Shown one piece after another: positions 22,401-31,317 of a stretch of DNA of 64,000 nucleotides. How positions within the stretch are numbered: the stretch's first letter is position 1; every line of letters begins with the position of its first letter. The notes under the pieces are model-generated. The model was not told where the DNA came from and ran no database searches. It saw only the letters and a list, made by a program, of their open reading frames with translations. Source of the DNA: Rhizoctonia solani (taxonomy: Eukaryota > Basidiomycota > Agaricomycetes > Cantharellales > Ceratobasidiaceae); assembly GCF_016906535.1 (NCBI RefSeq), contig NC_057373.1:3224001-3288000 (forward strand). The letters are read 5' to 3'. The position numbers and the translations under genes are program-made.

Positions 22401-22850
22401 ATGAGGGAAGGAGAGTGTGCATGAGTTCCAGTTGATCTCAGGATTGTGGGCTTCCAGCCATTTGATTCCTAAGATGGCAGCATGTGACCCAGTGTTGCAG
22501 ATTAGGAAGGTCTCTGTCATGCGCTTGCCATCAACTAGGAAGGTTAGGTTTGCCTTCTTCCAAATCTTTCCAGCCTGGGGGCTTGACCCATTGAGCATAG
22601 TAACGGTGCAAGGTTGCAGGAGGTCTATTAGGGGGAGGCAGAGTAGTTCTGCTGTGCAAGGGTGAAGGAATGAAGAGGTGGTGCCTGAATCTATCAGGAC
22701 TTCTAATGTATCCGCTTGTTTCTCTGGTTTGATTGGGATTGTAAACAGGGGTTTATTTCTATGGGATTGCAATATATTACAAAATTCCAAAACAAAACCA
22801 GAGTCTTTAGGGTCCTTGCGCGCAGCAGCAGGTACCCTTAGTCTTTTCCC
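19425..22850 (-). CDS. Element A Pol polyprotein (protease, RT, RNase H, integrase, chromodomain)
   Basis: An open frame of about 1140 codons from the slippery site, with the domains in Ty3/gypsy order. Protease has IDSGTTSSF; reverse transcriptase has IIYLDDILIYS near 21762; RNase H has FLEMDALGA and TVFTDHWNLEYW. Integrase has the HHCC finger (AGHPGR...CETCQR) and a DDE core (YDMIVDLP, LDRGRVFNN, GQTEQANPSIEHF). The C-terminal chromodomain is FRVKWKGYGSKENT. No stop codon interrupts it, yet many Arg codons differ from element B (for example YCCLN for YRRLN, DHWNLEY for DHRNLEY), as expected from CpG decay. The stop TAG lies inside the 3' LTR. It is probably expressed by -1 frameshifting from gag. 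Likely inactive or weak. Confidence 0.85.
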   Translation of the reverse strand, partial: GKRLRVPAAARKDPKDSGFVLEFCNILQSHRNKPLFTIPIKPEKQADTLEVLIDSGTTSSFLHPCTAELLCLPLIDLLQPCTVTMLNGSSPQAGKIWKKANLTFLVDGKRMTETFLICNTGSHAAILGIKWLEAHNPEINWNSCTLSFPHSPPEHIAIAKEEEADKNPLEGVPSKYHQYAKVFGEEEFNKLPPHRHYNISIELTEEGPLNSPLYSMTDAKSATLKDWLRDELKAGKICPSKSSISSPVMFVPKKDGSCRLVVDYCCLNNQTKKNVYLLPCPDNLMAQLCGAKVFTKLDLQWGYNNIRVKEGDEWKTAFWTKYRLYKSLVMTFGLTNAPAAFQHFMNKLFKDLLDICVIIYLDDILIYSKDDATHTQHVHEVLQCLMENQLFCKASKCTFHITSVEYLQIIVLDKGFSLDKLKIQAVQEWPTPTKVKEVQSFLGFANFLQQFVANFSHMARLLHNLVKKDTPWKWDTKEQAAFQGLKEAITNAPVLCHANPTKPYFLEMDALGAALGSILSQQQEDGRLHLLGFLSESFKGAEQNYNTHNKELLAIIRSFEYWRIFLEGMAHPITVFTDHWNLEYWKESRTFNHHHARWHLLLAGYNFQIVYCPGKQLGKPDTLSRCANHANIPPANQTMLLEPVFANVALVLLEKELQHQIESSLDQDESLEEILQFLQNKSKALPSIKRAFKDYKMEAGLLFYQGRIVVPDIGMLRTDLLCIFHNSPLAGHPGRQCTLELVSRNYYWPGIRADTYWHVDSCETCQRIRKPKYASIPPQPLELPARPWQHVSYDMIVDLPKDRNYNSILVIIDSFTKYGIFVKCSKKLKAPELAELFLEHVWKQHGMPEKTILDRGRVFNNKFLRALYKQLGIDPHFSLAYHPQSNGQTEQANPSIEHFLRAYLGVNQRDWTKWVPMAEFAYNNAIHSSTGKTPFKALYGWEPTLTPSNVPMDVPEADDLAQTMEAQWKEVESALWQSKQQMVAREEGNPTEFEIGEEVWLDAKNINLKTLSPKLTEQCLGLFKVIKKISNQAYCLELPPTMRIHNVFYVGLLSKVRRDKQCAFKNCPPPITVDREEEYKVKGITDAEERNRKWYFRVKWKGYGSKENTREPWENLKNAEKILKNYEKEMKRKALRGGAVL
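19433..19450 (-). other. Polypurine tract of element A
   Basis: On the minus strand this reads CCCTTAGAGGGGGGCAG directly before the 3' LTR. It also encodes the last residues of Pol. Such a tract primes plus-strand DNA synthesis. Confidence 0.75.
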
Positions 22851-24193
22851 AATTTGGGTCCAGATTCTTTGCCAATTTTGGCGGCTTCCTTTTTGATGCC
22901 TTCCTCTTTTGGCATGGCTTTCCAGCCAGTGTGGCATTCTGCAAACTTGTGGCCTGTCTTTCTGCATTTGATGCAGAGGCCTTCAGCCCTGCGGCAGTTT
23001 TGTTCCTCCTTGGAGACAAAGTTAGGATTGCTGGATAGGCGTCCTGGTCTGGTGGCCTGTTGGCCAGTACTTGCCCCCCTGTTGGGGGTGGTGTTGGAGG
23101 CGCCAGACTTATTACCCTTTGGCGGGTGGCTGGCACACTCCTTGCAGAGGGCGTTGTCAATGACCAGGGCCGCATTCTGCAGCTCAAGGAGGGTGGTGGG
23201 GCGCCATTCTTGGGTGGCTATGAGGTGGCTGACCTCCCAGTGGAGGCCACATGTGAATTGCCCTTGGAGGGTGGCGTTGTTCCAATCCAGGTCCATAGCA
23301 ATGGTCCTGAATTTTGTAATGTACTCAGCGCAGGTACCTGTCTGAGCAAGGTGGGTGATCTGCCGCTCAGCAGCTTGCGTGGCATCTGGGTTACCAAATG
23401 CAGCCAGAAACTCTGTCCTAAAGTTGTCAACCGTTTGAATTAGGGCCCTGTGTGACCCAAGTTGATCAAGATGAGGGTGGGCCCAAGCCCCTGCCACGTC
23501 CTTCATGTTCATCAGGAGGAAGGATAGAACCTCCTGATCCATGGGGAACATCTGTTGATTTAGGCGTACCCATGCCAGCATTCTTGTGAGCCACTGGCAG
23601 GCTTTGTTCCCTATCTTCCCAATATAGGCGTCAGGGTGGTCTACCTTAACTGGGGGTTGATACGTGGCTACAGGGGCCACTGGTTGTGGGACTTGGGGGG
23701 AACAGAGTTGGATAGGCAAAGATGGAGGGGGAGTATAGCCTTGCAGGGGGACCCAGACAGGAGTTGGCTGTGCAAAGGTAGGGGGAGCTTTGGTGGGGTT
23801 GGCCCAGGCAATGAAGGGCGCACTAGGCGCTGGTAGAGGGTTGGTTTTTGATATGGGCCTGGGCGTGGCCTTGACTGCTGGAGGTTTCTGGTCTTCTGGT
23901 GTGTGGGGGGCTCCACCCCTAGCCTCAATGCAAGTGAGGGCTTGATTGACTGCACCCATCCAGTCTTGGGCTTCCTTGGTTGCTTCCTTTGTTTCCTTGA
24001 GTTCCTGCTTGAGCCGGAGGACTTGGTTTTGTAATCCCAGGATGAGGGAGATTGCTTGGCTGAGGGAGATTTCCCTGTAGACCTTGGGTTCAAGGCTTGT
24101 TGACTCAACAGCAGTTGCTGGAAGAGTGGGTCCCAGCTCTCCTTGATCAAGAGGGGACAGGGGACAAGAAGAGCTCCAGGAATGGGTTGCCAT
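22838..24193 (-). CDS. Element A Gag
   Basis: Structural protein of about 451 aa from ATG 24193 (MATHSWSS, matching the Gag start of element B). It has a coiled-coil stretch (LGLQNQVLRLKQELKETKEAT), a retrotransposon Gag core (WLTRMLAWVRLNQQMF, LGSHRALIQTVDNF, AEYITKFRTIAMDLDW) and a zinc knuckle CIKCRKTGHKFAEC (C-x2-C-x4-H-x4-C). The open frame extends upstream to 24358 only through a TTG. It ends at TAA 22838-22840, six bases after the heptamer GGGAAAA. Confidence 0.83.
   Translation of the reverse strand: MATHSWSSSCPLSPLDQGELGPTLPATAVESTSLEPKVYREISLSQAISLILGLQNQVLRLKQELKETKEATKEAQDWMGAVNQALTCIEARGGAPHTPEDQKPPAVKATPRPISKTNPLPAPSAPFIAWANPTKAPPTFAQPTPVWVPLQGYTPPPSLPIQLCSPQVPQPVAPVATYQPPVKVDHPDAYIGKIGNKACQWLTRMLAWVRLNQQMFPMDQEVLSFLLMNMKDVAGAWAHPHLDQLGSHRALIQTVDNFRTEFLAAFGNPDATQAAERQITHLAQTGTCAEYITKFRTIAMDLDWNNATLQGQFTCGLHWEVSHLIATQEWRPTTLLELQNAALVIDNALCKECASHPPKGNKSGASNTTPNRGASTGQQATRPGRLSSNPNFVSKEEQNCRRAEGLCIKCRKTGHKFAECHTGWKAMPKEEGIKKEAAKIGKESGPKLGKD
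22844..22850 (-). promoter_or_regulatory. Candidate -1 frameshift heptamer GGGAAAA (element A)
   Basis: In the gag frame it reads G GGA AAA, one sense codon before the stop. Pol continues in the -1 frame. The same heptamer is at the same place in element B. Confidence 0.6.
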
Positions 24194-24687
24194 CTCATGA
24201 GGGTATGAGCGGCCTTGGTGGGAAGCAGTGCGCTGAGAGGCACAGGAGGAAGCGCAAGAGGGGGTGCGGGAAGTAATGGTGGGCAAAGTGGGGGGAATGG
24301 TGCCTATAACAGGACTTATGGGTTGCTTTATTGTTCTAGCGCTAAGAACTTGCGTCAACCGCCTAGCATTGGACAGCCCCTATTGACCAATCAACTGCTG
24401 TGTGCGGGTGTGATGTGGAACAAGTTTTCTGCAAGCAGGTGGATCTGCTGACTAGTTCCACTGACAAAGGGTGCAGTAACCAGTGGTATGCAGACAATTA
24501 GAATCCATCTGCCTTATAGCAATTTGGTACTACCTGGGGCCAACGCTAGTTTGATTATTGATAGCAAAAGGCAAGCCTGATCAGGTGATTTCCCTTGTGC
24601 TAGTACAGGGGACCTTCTTGTTTGTTGAGTCTGAGTATGGGTGCTTTGTGGGCATGGTTTGCAACTGACTTAAGGTCAATTACCTAG
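24194..24687 (-). other. Element A leader with primer-binding region
   Basis: The untranslated leader between 5' LTR and Gag ATG. Bases 24673-24685, two bases from the LTR, form the candidate self-priming site (aggtaattgacct in element orientation). No TGG-type tRNA site is seen there. Confidence 0.65.
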
Positions 24688-24739
24688 TGTCCTAGATGTC
24701 TGTAAGGACGTCAAGGGTGCAGGCGCTTACGGCTGTGTG
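24688..24739 (-). repeat. 5' LTR of element A, fragment 1
   Basis: The first 52 bp (plus strand) of the LTR, from TGTCCTAGATG to the gtgtg duplicated by solo LTR-C. Confidence 0.85.
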
Positions 24740-25313
24740 TGTCCTAGACGTCCTTAAGGGGCGTCAAGGCAGCGGGCGCTTACGGCCATATAGAACTAAG
24801 TATGAGCCGCGTAAGGCGGCAAGGGGTCTACCTACAACAATGAACTAACTAACTACGGAGACTAGACGCTATAAAGCGTCAACAAACTACCTAAGTACAG
24901 TGAGAACAACGCTTAAGGCGTGTAACTAAGTGCTTTGCTGGGCTGTAGGGCCCTCGTACAGTGGGTGGATGCAACAAGAGGTAATTGACCTGGGTGTTAC
25001 CATGGTTGGTTGGCCTCCTTATATATTACAGAGCTACCTAATTACAAATACAACTATATGCAATACTGTATCAAATAAGAACCCCAATCCGCAGTTGGCC
25101 TTACTCATGCATACGTGTCACTGACATGTCATAGTGATGTCATCAGGTGGAGGTGGCTACGCGTGCTGAGGTAAGCGCGGATGGGGACGTGGCTTGGCGC
25201 TTAGCATATGATATAAGCGCCAAAGTCACGTGATTGAAAATGTTGTCCAATTGTCTTTGTTTAAAATCAAGAAAATGGGAATAAATTCCCTGGTATCAAG
25301 TGTGTCTACAACA
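24740..25313 (-). mobile_element. Solo LTR-C nested in the 5' LTR of element A
   Basis: 574-bp complete LTR; duplication gtgtg at 24735-24739 and 25314-25318. Removing it restores a continuous element A LTR. It keeps more CpG than LTR-1, LTR-2 and A, so it is younger. Confidence 0.87.
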
Positions 25314-25482
25314 GTGTGGAATACAAGTGAGAACTGCTTAAGGCGGTGGTGTCTACCCTACAACATCTAACTAGCTAACTACAGTGTCCATGCGCTATAA
25401 GGCGGCAGCAAGCTACGTATGTACAGCAAGGACAATGCTTAAGGCATGTAACTAAGTGACTTGCTGGGCTGTAAGGCCCTTG
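25314..25482 (-). repeat. 5' LTR of element A, fragment 2
   Basis: The middle of the LTR, matching 18908-19076 of the 3' LTR, up to the ccttg duplicated by element B. Confidence 0.85.
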
Positions 25483-26056
25483 TGTCCTAGACGTCTGAAA
25501 GGACGTCGAGGGCGCGGGCGCTTGTGGCCGTGTGGAAGTACAGTAAGTACTGCGTAAGGCAGCAAGGTCTACCCTACAACGTCTAACTACTAATCTACGA
25601 TGACCAAGGCCGTATGGGCGATGGCAGGCTACGTATATACAGTGGAGTCAACGCTTAAGGCGTTGTAATACTACTTAGTGATCTGGCTGTAAGGCCTCGT
25701 ACAAGTGTAGATGTGACAAGAGGTAATTGACCTGGGTGTTACCATGGTTGGTTGGCCTCCTTATATATTCTTCAGACAAGCTATTTACAAATACATTATA
25801 TGCAATACCATATCAAATAAGAACCCCGCTCCGTAGTCGGCCTTACTCATACATACGTGTCACTGACGTGTCATAATGATGTCATCAGGTGGAGGTGGCT
25901 ACGTGTGCTGAGATAAGCGCGGATTGGGGACGTGGCTCGGCGCTTAGCGTATGATATAAGCGCCGATGTCACGTGACTGAAAATGTTTTCCAATTGCCTT
26001 CGTTTAAATTCGAGAAATTGGGAATAAATTCCCTGGTATCGATTGTGTCTACGACA
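25483..26056 (-). repeat. 3' LTR of element B
   Basis: 574 bp, ends TGTCCTAG...TACGACA. Carries the inverted repeat 25939-25964 and palindrome GTCACGTGAC at 25968-25977. Confidence 0.88.
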
Positions 26057-26074
26057 CTGCCCCCCCTCTAAGGG
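26057..26074 (-). other. Polypurine tract of element B
   Basis: Identical in layout to element A: minus-strand CCCTTAGAGGGGGGCAG touching the 3' LTR. Confidence 0.75.
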
Positions 26075-29000
26075 CCTTGGCAGCGCCGAGGGCCTTTTTC
26101 TTCATGTCCTCCTCGTATTTTTTCAAAATTTTTTCTGCGTTTTTCAGGTTCTCCCGGGGTTCCCATGTGTTCTCTTCCAAGCCGTAACCCTTCCATTTTA
26201 CTCGGAAAAACCATTTCCCGTTGCGTTCTTCTGCATCGGTAATCCCTTCCACTTTGTATTCTTCTTCCCCGTCCACTGTGACTGGTGGGGGGCAATTCTC
26301 AAAGGCGCGCTTCTTGTCTCTTTTGACCTTAGACAGGAGTCCTACATAGAAGACGTCGTGGATTCGCATGGTAGGGGAACTTCCAGGCGGTAGGCCCGGT
26401 CGGAGATCTTCTCAATAACCTTAAATGGTCCCAGGCGTTGCTCCGTAAGTTTGGGACTCAAGGTCTTGAGCTTGATGTTTTTGGCGTCCAGCCAGGCTTC
26501 TTCTCCGATCTCAAACTCTATTGGGCTCCCATCTTCTCCGGCCGTCATGCGTTGCTTGGATTGCCGGAGTGCCGATTCCACCTCCTTCCATTGTGCCTCC
26601 ATTGTCTGGGCAAGGTCATCTGCTTCTGGGACGTCGGTTGGTACGTTTGACGGGGTTAAGGTGGGTTCCCACCCGTACAAGGCTTTAAAAGGGGTCTTCC
26701 CCGTGCTGCTATGTACGGCATTGTTGTACGCAAATTCCGCCATTGGGAGCCATTTGGTCCAGTCCCGTTGGTTGATCCCTGAGTAAGCCCTGAGGAAGTG
26801 TTCAATGGAGGGGTTTACCCTTTCCGTCTGGCCGTCGCTCTGAGGATGATAAGCTGAAGAGAAGTGAGGGTCTATCCCTAGGCGTTTGTATAGCGCTCTC
26901 AGGAATTTGTTGTTGAAAACCCTTCCCCTATCCGAGACCGTTTTTTCAGGCATCCCGTGCCGTTTCCACACATGTTCCAGGAATAGTTCCGCCAGTTCCG
27001 GTGCCTTGAGTTTTTTGGAACATTTGACAAAGATCCCGTACTTGGTGAAGCTGTCAACAATGACCAAGATTGAGTTGCAAGTTCCATCCCTGGGCAGGTC
27101 TACTATCATGTCATAAGACACATGTTGCCACGGCCGTGTAGGTAACTCTAGGGGTTGAGGAGGGATAGACGCGTACTTGGGTTTCCTGATGCGTTGGCAG
27201 GTTTCACAGGAATCTACGTGCCAGTACGTATCAGCGCGTATGCCTGGCCAATAATAATTGCAAGAAATCAGCTCCAAGGTTTGTTGTCTTCCTGGATGCC
27301 CTGCCAGTGCGCTGTCATGGAAGATTTGTAAGAGATCCGTCCATAAGGTTCCGACATCGGGAACCACAATTCGCCCTTGGTAGAAGAGCAATCCTGCTTC
27401 CATTTGATAGTCCTTAAACACCCGTTTGATGGATGGCAGTGCCTTTGATTCATTTTGGAGGAAGTTTAGGATTTCTTCCAGGGACTCGTCTTGGTCTAGG
27501 GCAGCCTCAATTTGGCATTGGAGTTCCTTTTCCGGTGTGATGACGGCTACATTGGCAAATACAGGACCTGGGAGCATTGTTTGATTGGCAGGAGGGACAT
27601 CAGCATGATCCGAGCGGCGTGAGAGGGCATCTGGTTTTCCCGACTGTTTCCCTGGACGATAGACTATCTGGAAGTTATATCCGGCAAGGAGTAGGTGCCA
27701 TCGTGCATGGCGTCGATTAAATGTCCGGGACTCCTTCCAGTATTCTAAGTTACGGTGGTCTGTGAACACGGTGATCGGGTGTGGTGTTCCTTCCAGGAAT
27801 ATGCGCCAGTACTCAAAGGAGCGTATAATAGCTAGAAGCTCCTTATCGTGCGTGTCATAGTTTTGCTTGGCTCCTTTGAACAACTCCGATAAGAATCCTA
27901 ATGGGTGCAGACGGCCATCTTCCTGGCGTTGGCTAAGTATAGAACCCAGGGCTGCACCGGAGGCGTCTGTCTCTAGGAAGTATGGCTTGGATGGGTCCGC
28001 ATGACAAAGAACCGGAGCGTTGGTGATGGCGTCCTTTAGTCCTTGGAAGGCATCTTGTTCTTTAGTATCCCATTTCCAGATTGCGTCCTTCTTGACCAAG
28101 TTGTGCAAGGGCCTAGCCATATGGCTAAAGTTGGCGACAAAACGACGTAGGAAGTTGGCGAACCCCAGAAACGATTGGACCTCTTTAACCTTAGTGGGTA
28201 TCGGCCATTCCTGTACCGCCTGAATCTTGAGCTTATCCAGGCTGAACCCTTTATTGGAGACAATGATACCCAAGTATTCCACCGAGGTGACGTGGAAGGT
28301 ACATTTAGACGCTTTGCAAAACAGTTGGTTCTCCATTAGCCGCTTTAGGACCTCATGAACGTGTTGCGTATGGGATACATCATCCTTAGAGTAGATCAGG
28401 ATGTCATCGAGGTAGATGATGACGCATACATCCAATAGGTCTTTGAACAGTTTGTTCATAAAGTGTTGGAAGGCGGCGGGAGCGTTGGTAAGACCAAAGG
28501 TCATGACTAGGGACTCGTATAAACCATATTTGGTGCGGAACGCGGTCTTCCATTCATCGCCTTCCTTAACTCGGACATTGTTATATCCCCATCTTAGGTC
28601 CAGCTTAGTGAAGATCTTGGCGCCGCAAAGTTGGGCCATGAGATCATCTGGACGGGGTAATGGGTATACATTTTTCTTGGTCCTGTTGTTGAGGCGGCGG
28701 TAGTCGACAACCAAGCGGCGGGAGCCATCCTTTTTGGGCACAAACATTACGGGGGAGCTGATGGAAGACTTGCTTGGGCGGATTTTCCCAGCTTTGAGTT
28801 CATCCCTTAGCCAATCCTTGAGTGTGGCGGATTTGGCATCTGTCATGCTGTATAGGGGCGAGTTCAAGGGACCTTCCTCTGTGAGTTCTATGCCAATATT
28901 GTAATGTCTGTGAGGAGGAAGCTTATTGAATTCTTCTTCTCCAAACACCTTGGCGTATTGGTGATATTCGGAGGGTACTCCTTCAAGAGGGTTTTGATCA

Positions 29001-29478
29001 GCTTCCTCTTCTTCGGCAATGGCCACGTGTTCTGGCGGGGTGTGTGGGAAGGATAGGGTGCGCGTATTCCAATCTATTTCCGGATTGTGGGCGTCTAACC
29101 ATTTCAAACCTAAGATGGCCGCGTGATTGCCGGTGTTACAGATAAGGAAGGTTTCCGTCATCTTCTTGCCATCATAGCTGAAGGTAAGTACTGCCTTCTT
29201 CCAGATTTTTCCTGCCTGGGGGCTCGACCCATCAAGCATAGTAACGGTACGGGGAGTAGGGAGATCAATGAGTGGAAGGCGGAGTAGTTCCGCGGTACGG
29301 GGGTGAAGGAAGGATGATGTGGCGCCTGAATCAATCAGGACTTCTAGTGTTTCCGCTTGTTTCTCTGGTTTTATTGGAATAGTGAAGAGTGGTGTGATTC
29401 TATTGGTACTAGATATATTACAAAATTCCAAACAGATGCCAGAGTCCTTGGGGTCCTTGCGCGCGGCAGCAGGTACCC

Positions 29479-30834
29479 TTACTCTTTTCCCGATTGGTAC
29501 TCAGAGTCTTTGCCAATTTTGGCGGCTTCCTTGGCCTTCCCCTTATCCTCCTTTGGGGTAGCCTTCCATCCGGTCCAACACTTGGCAAACTTGTGCCCTG
29601 GCTTGCCGCATTTGACACAGAGACCTTCTGCGCGGCGGCGGTTACGTTTGTCCTCCGAGACGTAATTGGGATCGGAGGAGAGGGGACCGGTTTTGGTGGC
29701 CTGTTGGCCGGTACTCGCCCCCCGGTTGGAGGTGGAGGAGTTTTTACCAGACTTATTCCCCTGTTGCGGGTGGCTGGCTCGCTCCTTGCGGAGGGCATTG
29801 TCAATGATGAGGGCAGCATCTTGTAGCTCCCTCAGGGTTCGGGGTTGCCTTTCCCTTGTGGCGATTTGTTTTCGGACCTCCCAGTGGAGCCCTTGCGCAA
29901 ATTGGCCGCGGAGTGCGGCGTCGTTCCAATTGAGTTCCATTTGCAGCGTGCGGAACTTAGTAATATATTCGGCACAAGTGCCGGTCTGGGTGAGGGAAGT
30001 AATCTTCCGCTCCGCTGCACGGGTTGCATCAGGGTCGCCAAAGGCGGCCAGGAATTCAATTTTGAACTCATCCACGGTCTGGATGAGTGCGCGATGGGAC
30101 CCTAGTTGGTCCAAGTGAGGATGGGCCCAGGCCCCAGCTGCTTCCTCCATATTCATGAGGAGGAAGCTGAGGACCTCCAAGTCCGAGGGGAACTGCCTCT
30201 GGTTGAGGCAAACCCAGGCCAACATGCGGGTTAGCCATTGCTTGGCCTCCGAGCCTATTTTGCCTTTGAAGGCATCTGGATGGTCCACCTTTACGGTGGA
30301 GGGGGCTGGAGGCTGCGCCGGGGTAATGACAGGCGCTGGTGGAGGTCCCTGGGGGGCTGGAGCCGGTCCAGAAGGGAAGGAAGAGGAGGGGTAGGGGTTG
30401 AAAAGGGTGAGGGGGTCGCGCCTAGGGGCCCCTGTGGAGAAGATGGGGGCTGGGGCCCCGAGGGATGGTTGAGTCTTGCCAAAAGGCTCGACTTTGGGCG
30501 CGGCCCTGGGAGTTTCCTCGACCGCGGGGGGTTTTTGTTCTTCTGGGGTGTGGGGGCCCCGGGATTGCTGGAGTTGGGCAAGCCCATCCTTGACAGTATC
30601 GACCGCTTGTGAGATGTTCTCGACATTGGTCCAAACCTCTTGGCTAACTTCGGCTTGTTCCGAGAGGGTCCGCTCGATGCGGTCAACCTGGGATTGGAGT
30701 CCCCAGAGAAGGCGGATGACCCGCTCGAGAGATACTTCGCCAAGCTCAGGGGAGGCTGGCGGAAGGAAGGGTCCCAGCTCTCCCTGATCAATAGGGGAGC
30801 GGGCTCGAGAGGGTGGCCGGGAGCGGGTTGCCAT
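29479..30834 (-). CDS. Element B Gag
   Basis: 451-aa Gag from ATG 30834. It has a coiled-coil region (LLWGLQSQVDRIERTLSEQ), a long Pro-rich linker (about residues 95-165), the Gag core (WLTRMLAWVCLNQRQF, LGSHRALIQTVDEF, AEYITKFRTLQMELNW) and a zinc knuckle CVKCGKPGHKFAKC. It ends in TAA 29479-29481 just after GGGAAAA. Length equals that of element A. The frame is intact. Confidence 0.85.
   Translation of the reverse strand: MATRSRPPSRARSPIDQGELGPFLPPASPELGEVSLERVIRLLWGLQSQVDRIERTLSEQAEVSQEVWTNVENISQAVDTVKDGLAQLQQSRGPHTPEEQKPPAVEETPRAAPKVEPFGKTQPSLGAPAPIFSTGAPRRDPLTLFNPYPSSSFPSGPAPAPQGPPPAPVITPAQPPAPSTVKVDHPDAFKGKIGSEAKQWLTRMLAWVCLNQRQFPSDLEVLSFLLMNMEEAAGAWAHPHLDQLGSHRALIQTVDEFKIEFLAAFGDPDATRAAERKITSLTQTGTCAEYITKFRTLQMELNWNDAALRGQFAQGLHWEVRKQIATRERQPRTLRELQDAALIIDNALRKERASHPQQGNKSGKNSSTSNRGASTGQQATKTGPLSSDPNYVSEDKRNRRRAEGLCVKCGKPGHKFAKCWTGWKATPKEDKGKAKEAAKIGKDSEYQSGKE
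29485..29491 (-). promoter_or_regulatory. Candidate -1 frameshift heptamer GGGAAAA (element B)
   Basis: It lies in the short window between a TGA in the pol frame (near 29497) and the gag stop at 29479, so the frame change must happen here or within a few codons. Confidence 0.65.
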
Positions 30835-31317
30835 AGGATGTGTGGGGTAGGACCGGCCAGCGTGGGTGGATGCCCGGGAGGAAGAACGAGGGGGAGTGCG
30901 GGAGGTAATGGTGGAAGGTGTGGGGTTCTAGTGTGCCTATATCAGGACTTATGAGCGCTTTATCGTATGTGTACGCTAAACCCTTGCCTCAACCAACCTA
31001 GCGTTGGACAGTTCTTACCCTGATCAACTGCCGTGGACGGGCGTGATGCGGGGCAGTGCTTCTGCAAGCGGGTGGATTAGCTGTCTAGGGTCGCTAACGA
31101 ATGGTGCGGCGACCGGTGGTATGCGGACGATTAGAACCCGTTAGCCTTATAGCAATTCGGTACTAGGTGGGGACGACGCTGGTTTGATTATTGACAGCAA
31201 AAGGCAATCCCGATCACCTGATTTCCCTTGTGCTAGTACTAGGGGCCTTCTCGTTGTTGGGCTGAGTGGGTGTGCTAGTGGGCACGGTTTGCAACCGACT
31301 TAAGGTCGATTACCTAG
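30835..31317 (-). other. Element B leader with self-priming site
   Basis: 483-nt untranslated leader. Bases 31303-31315 (aggtaatcgacct in element orientation) start two bases after the 5' LTR and are complementary, with one mismatch at a CpG, to 31556-31568 in the LTR, just downstream of its TATA box. Confidence 0.65.

Larger units (their letters stand above)
26049..29491 (-). pseudogene. Element B Pol, frameshifted before the chromodomain
   Basis: Protease (IDSGATSSFLHP), reverse transcriptase (YRRLNNRTKKNVYPLPRPDD, IIYLDDILIYS), RNase H (FLETDASGAALGS, TVFTDHRNLEYW) and integrase (AGHPGR...CETCQR; SDRGRVFNN; DGQTERVNPSIEHF) are intact in one frame, 29491 to 26342. After RLEVP near 26376 one base is missing compared with element A. 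The C-terminal segment with the chromodomain (FRVKWKGYGLEENTWEP, 26369-26049) is open in another frame. The first usable codons follow a TGA near 29497, so translation must enter from gag by -1 frameshift in a window of about 20 nt. Stop TAG lies inside the LTR. All catalytic motifs are well kept, unlike element A. Confidence 0.85.

Noticed and set aside
24671..24687. tRNA-type primer-binding site (TGG...) in element A
   Set aside because: No TGG stands next to the LTR; the self-complementary site explains the position better.
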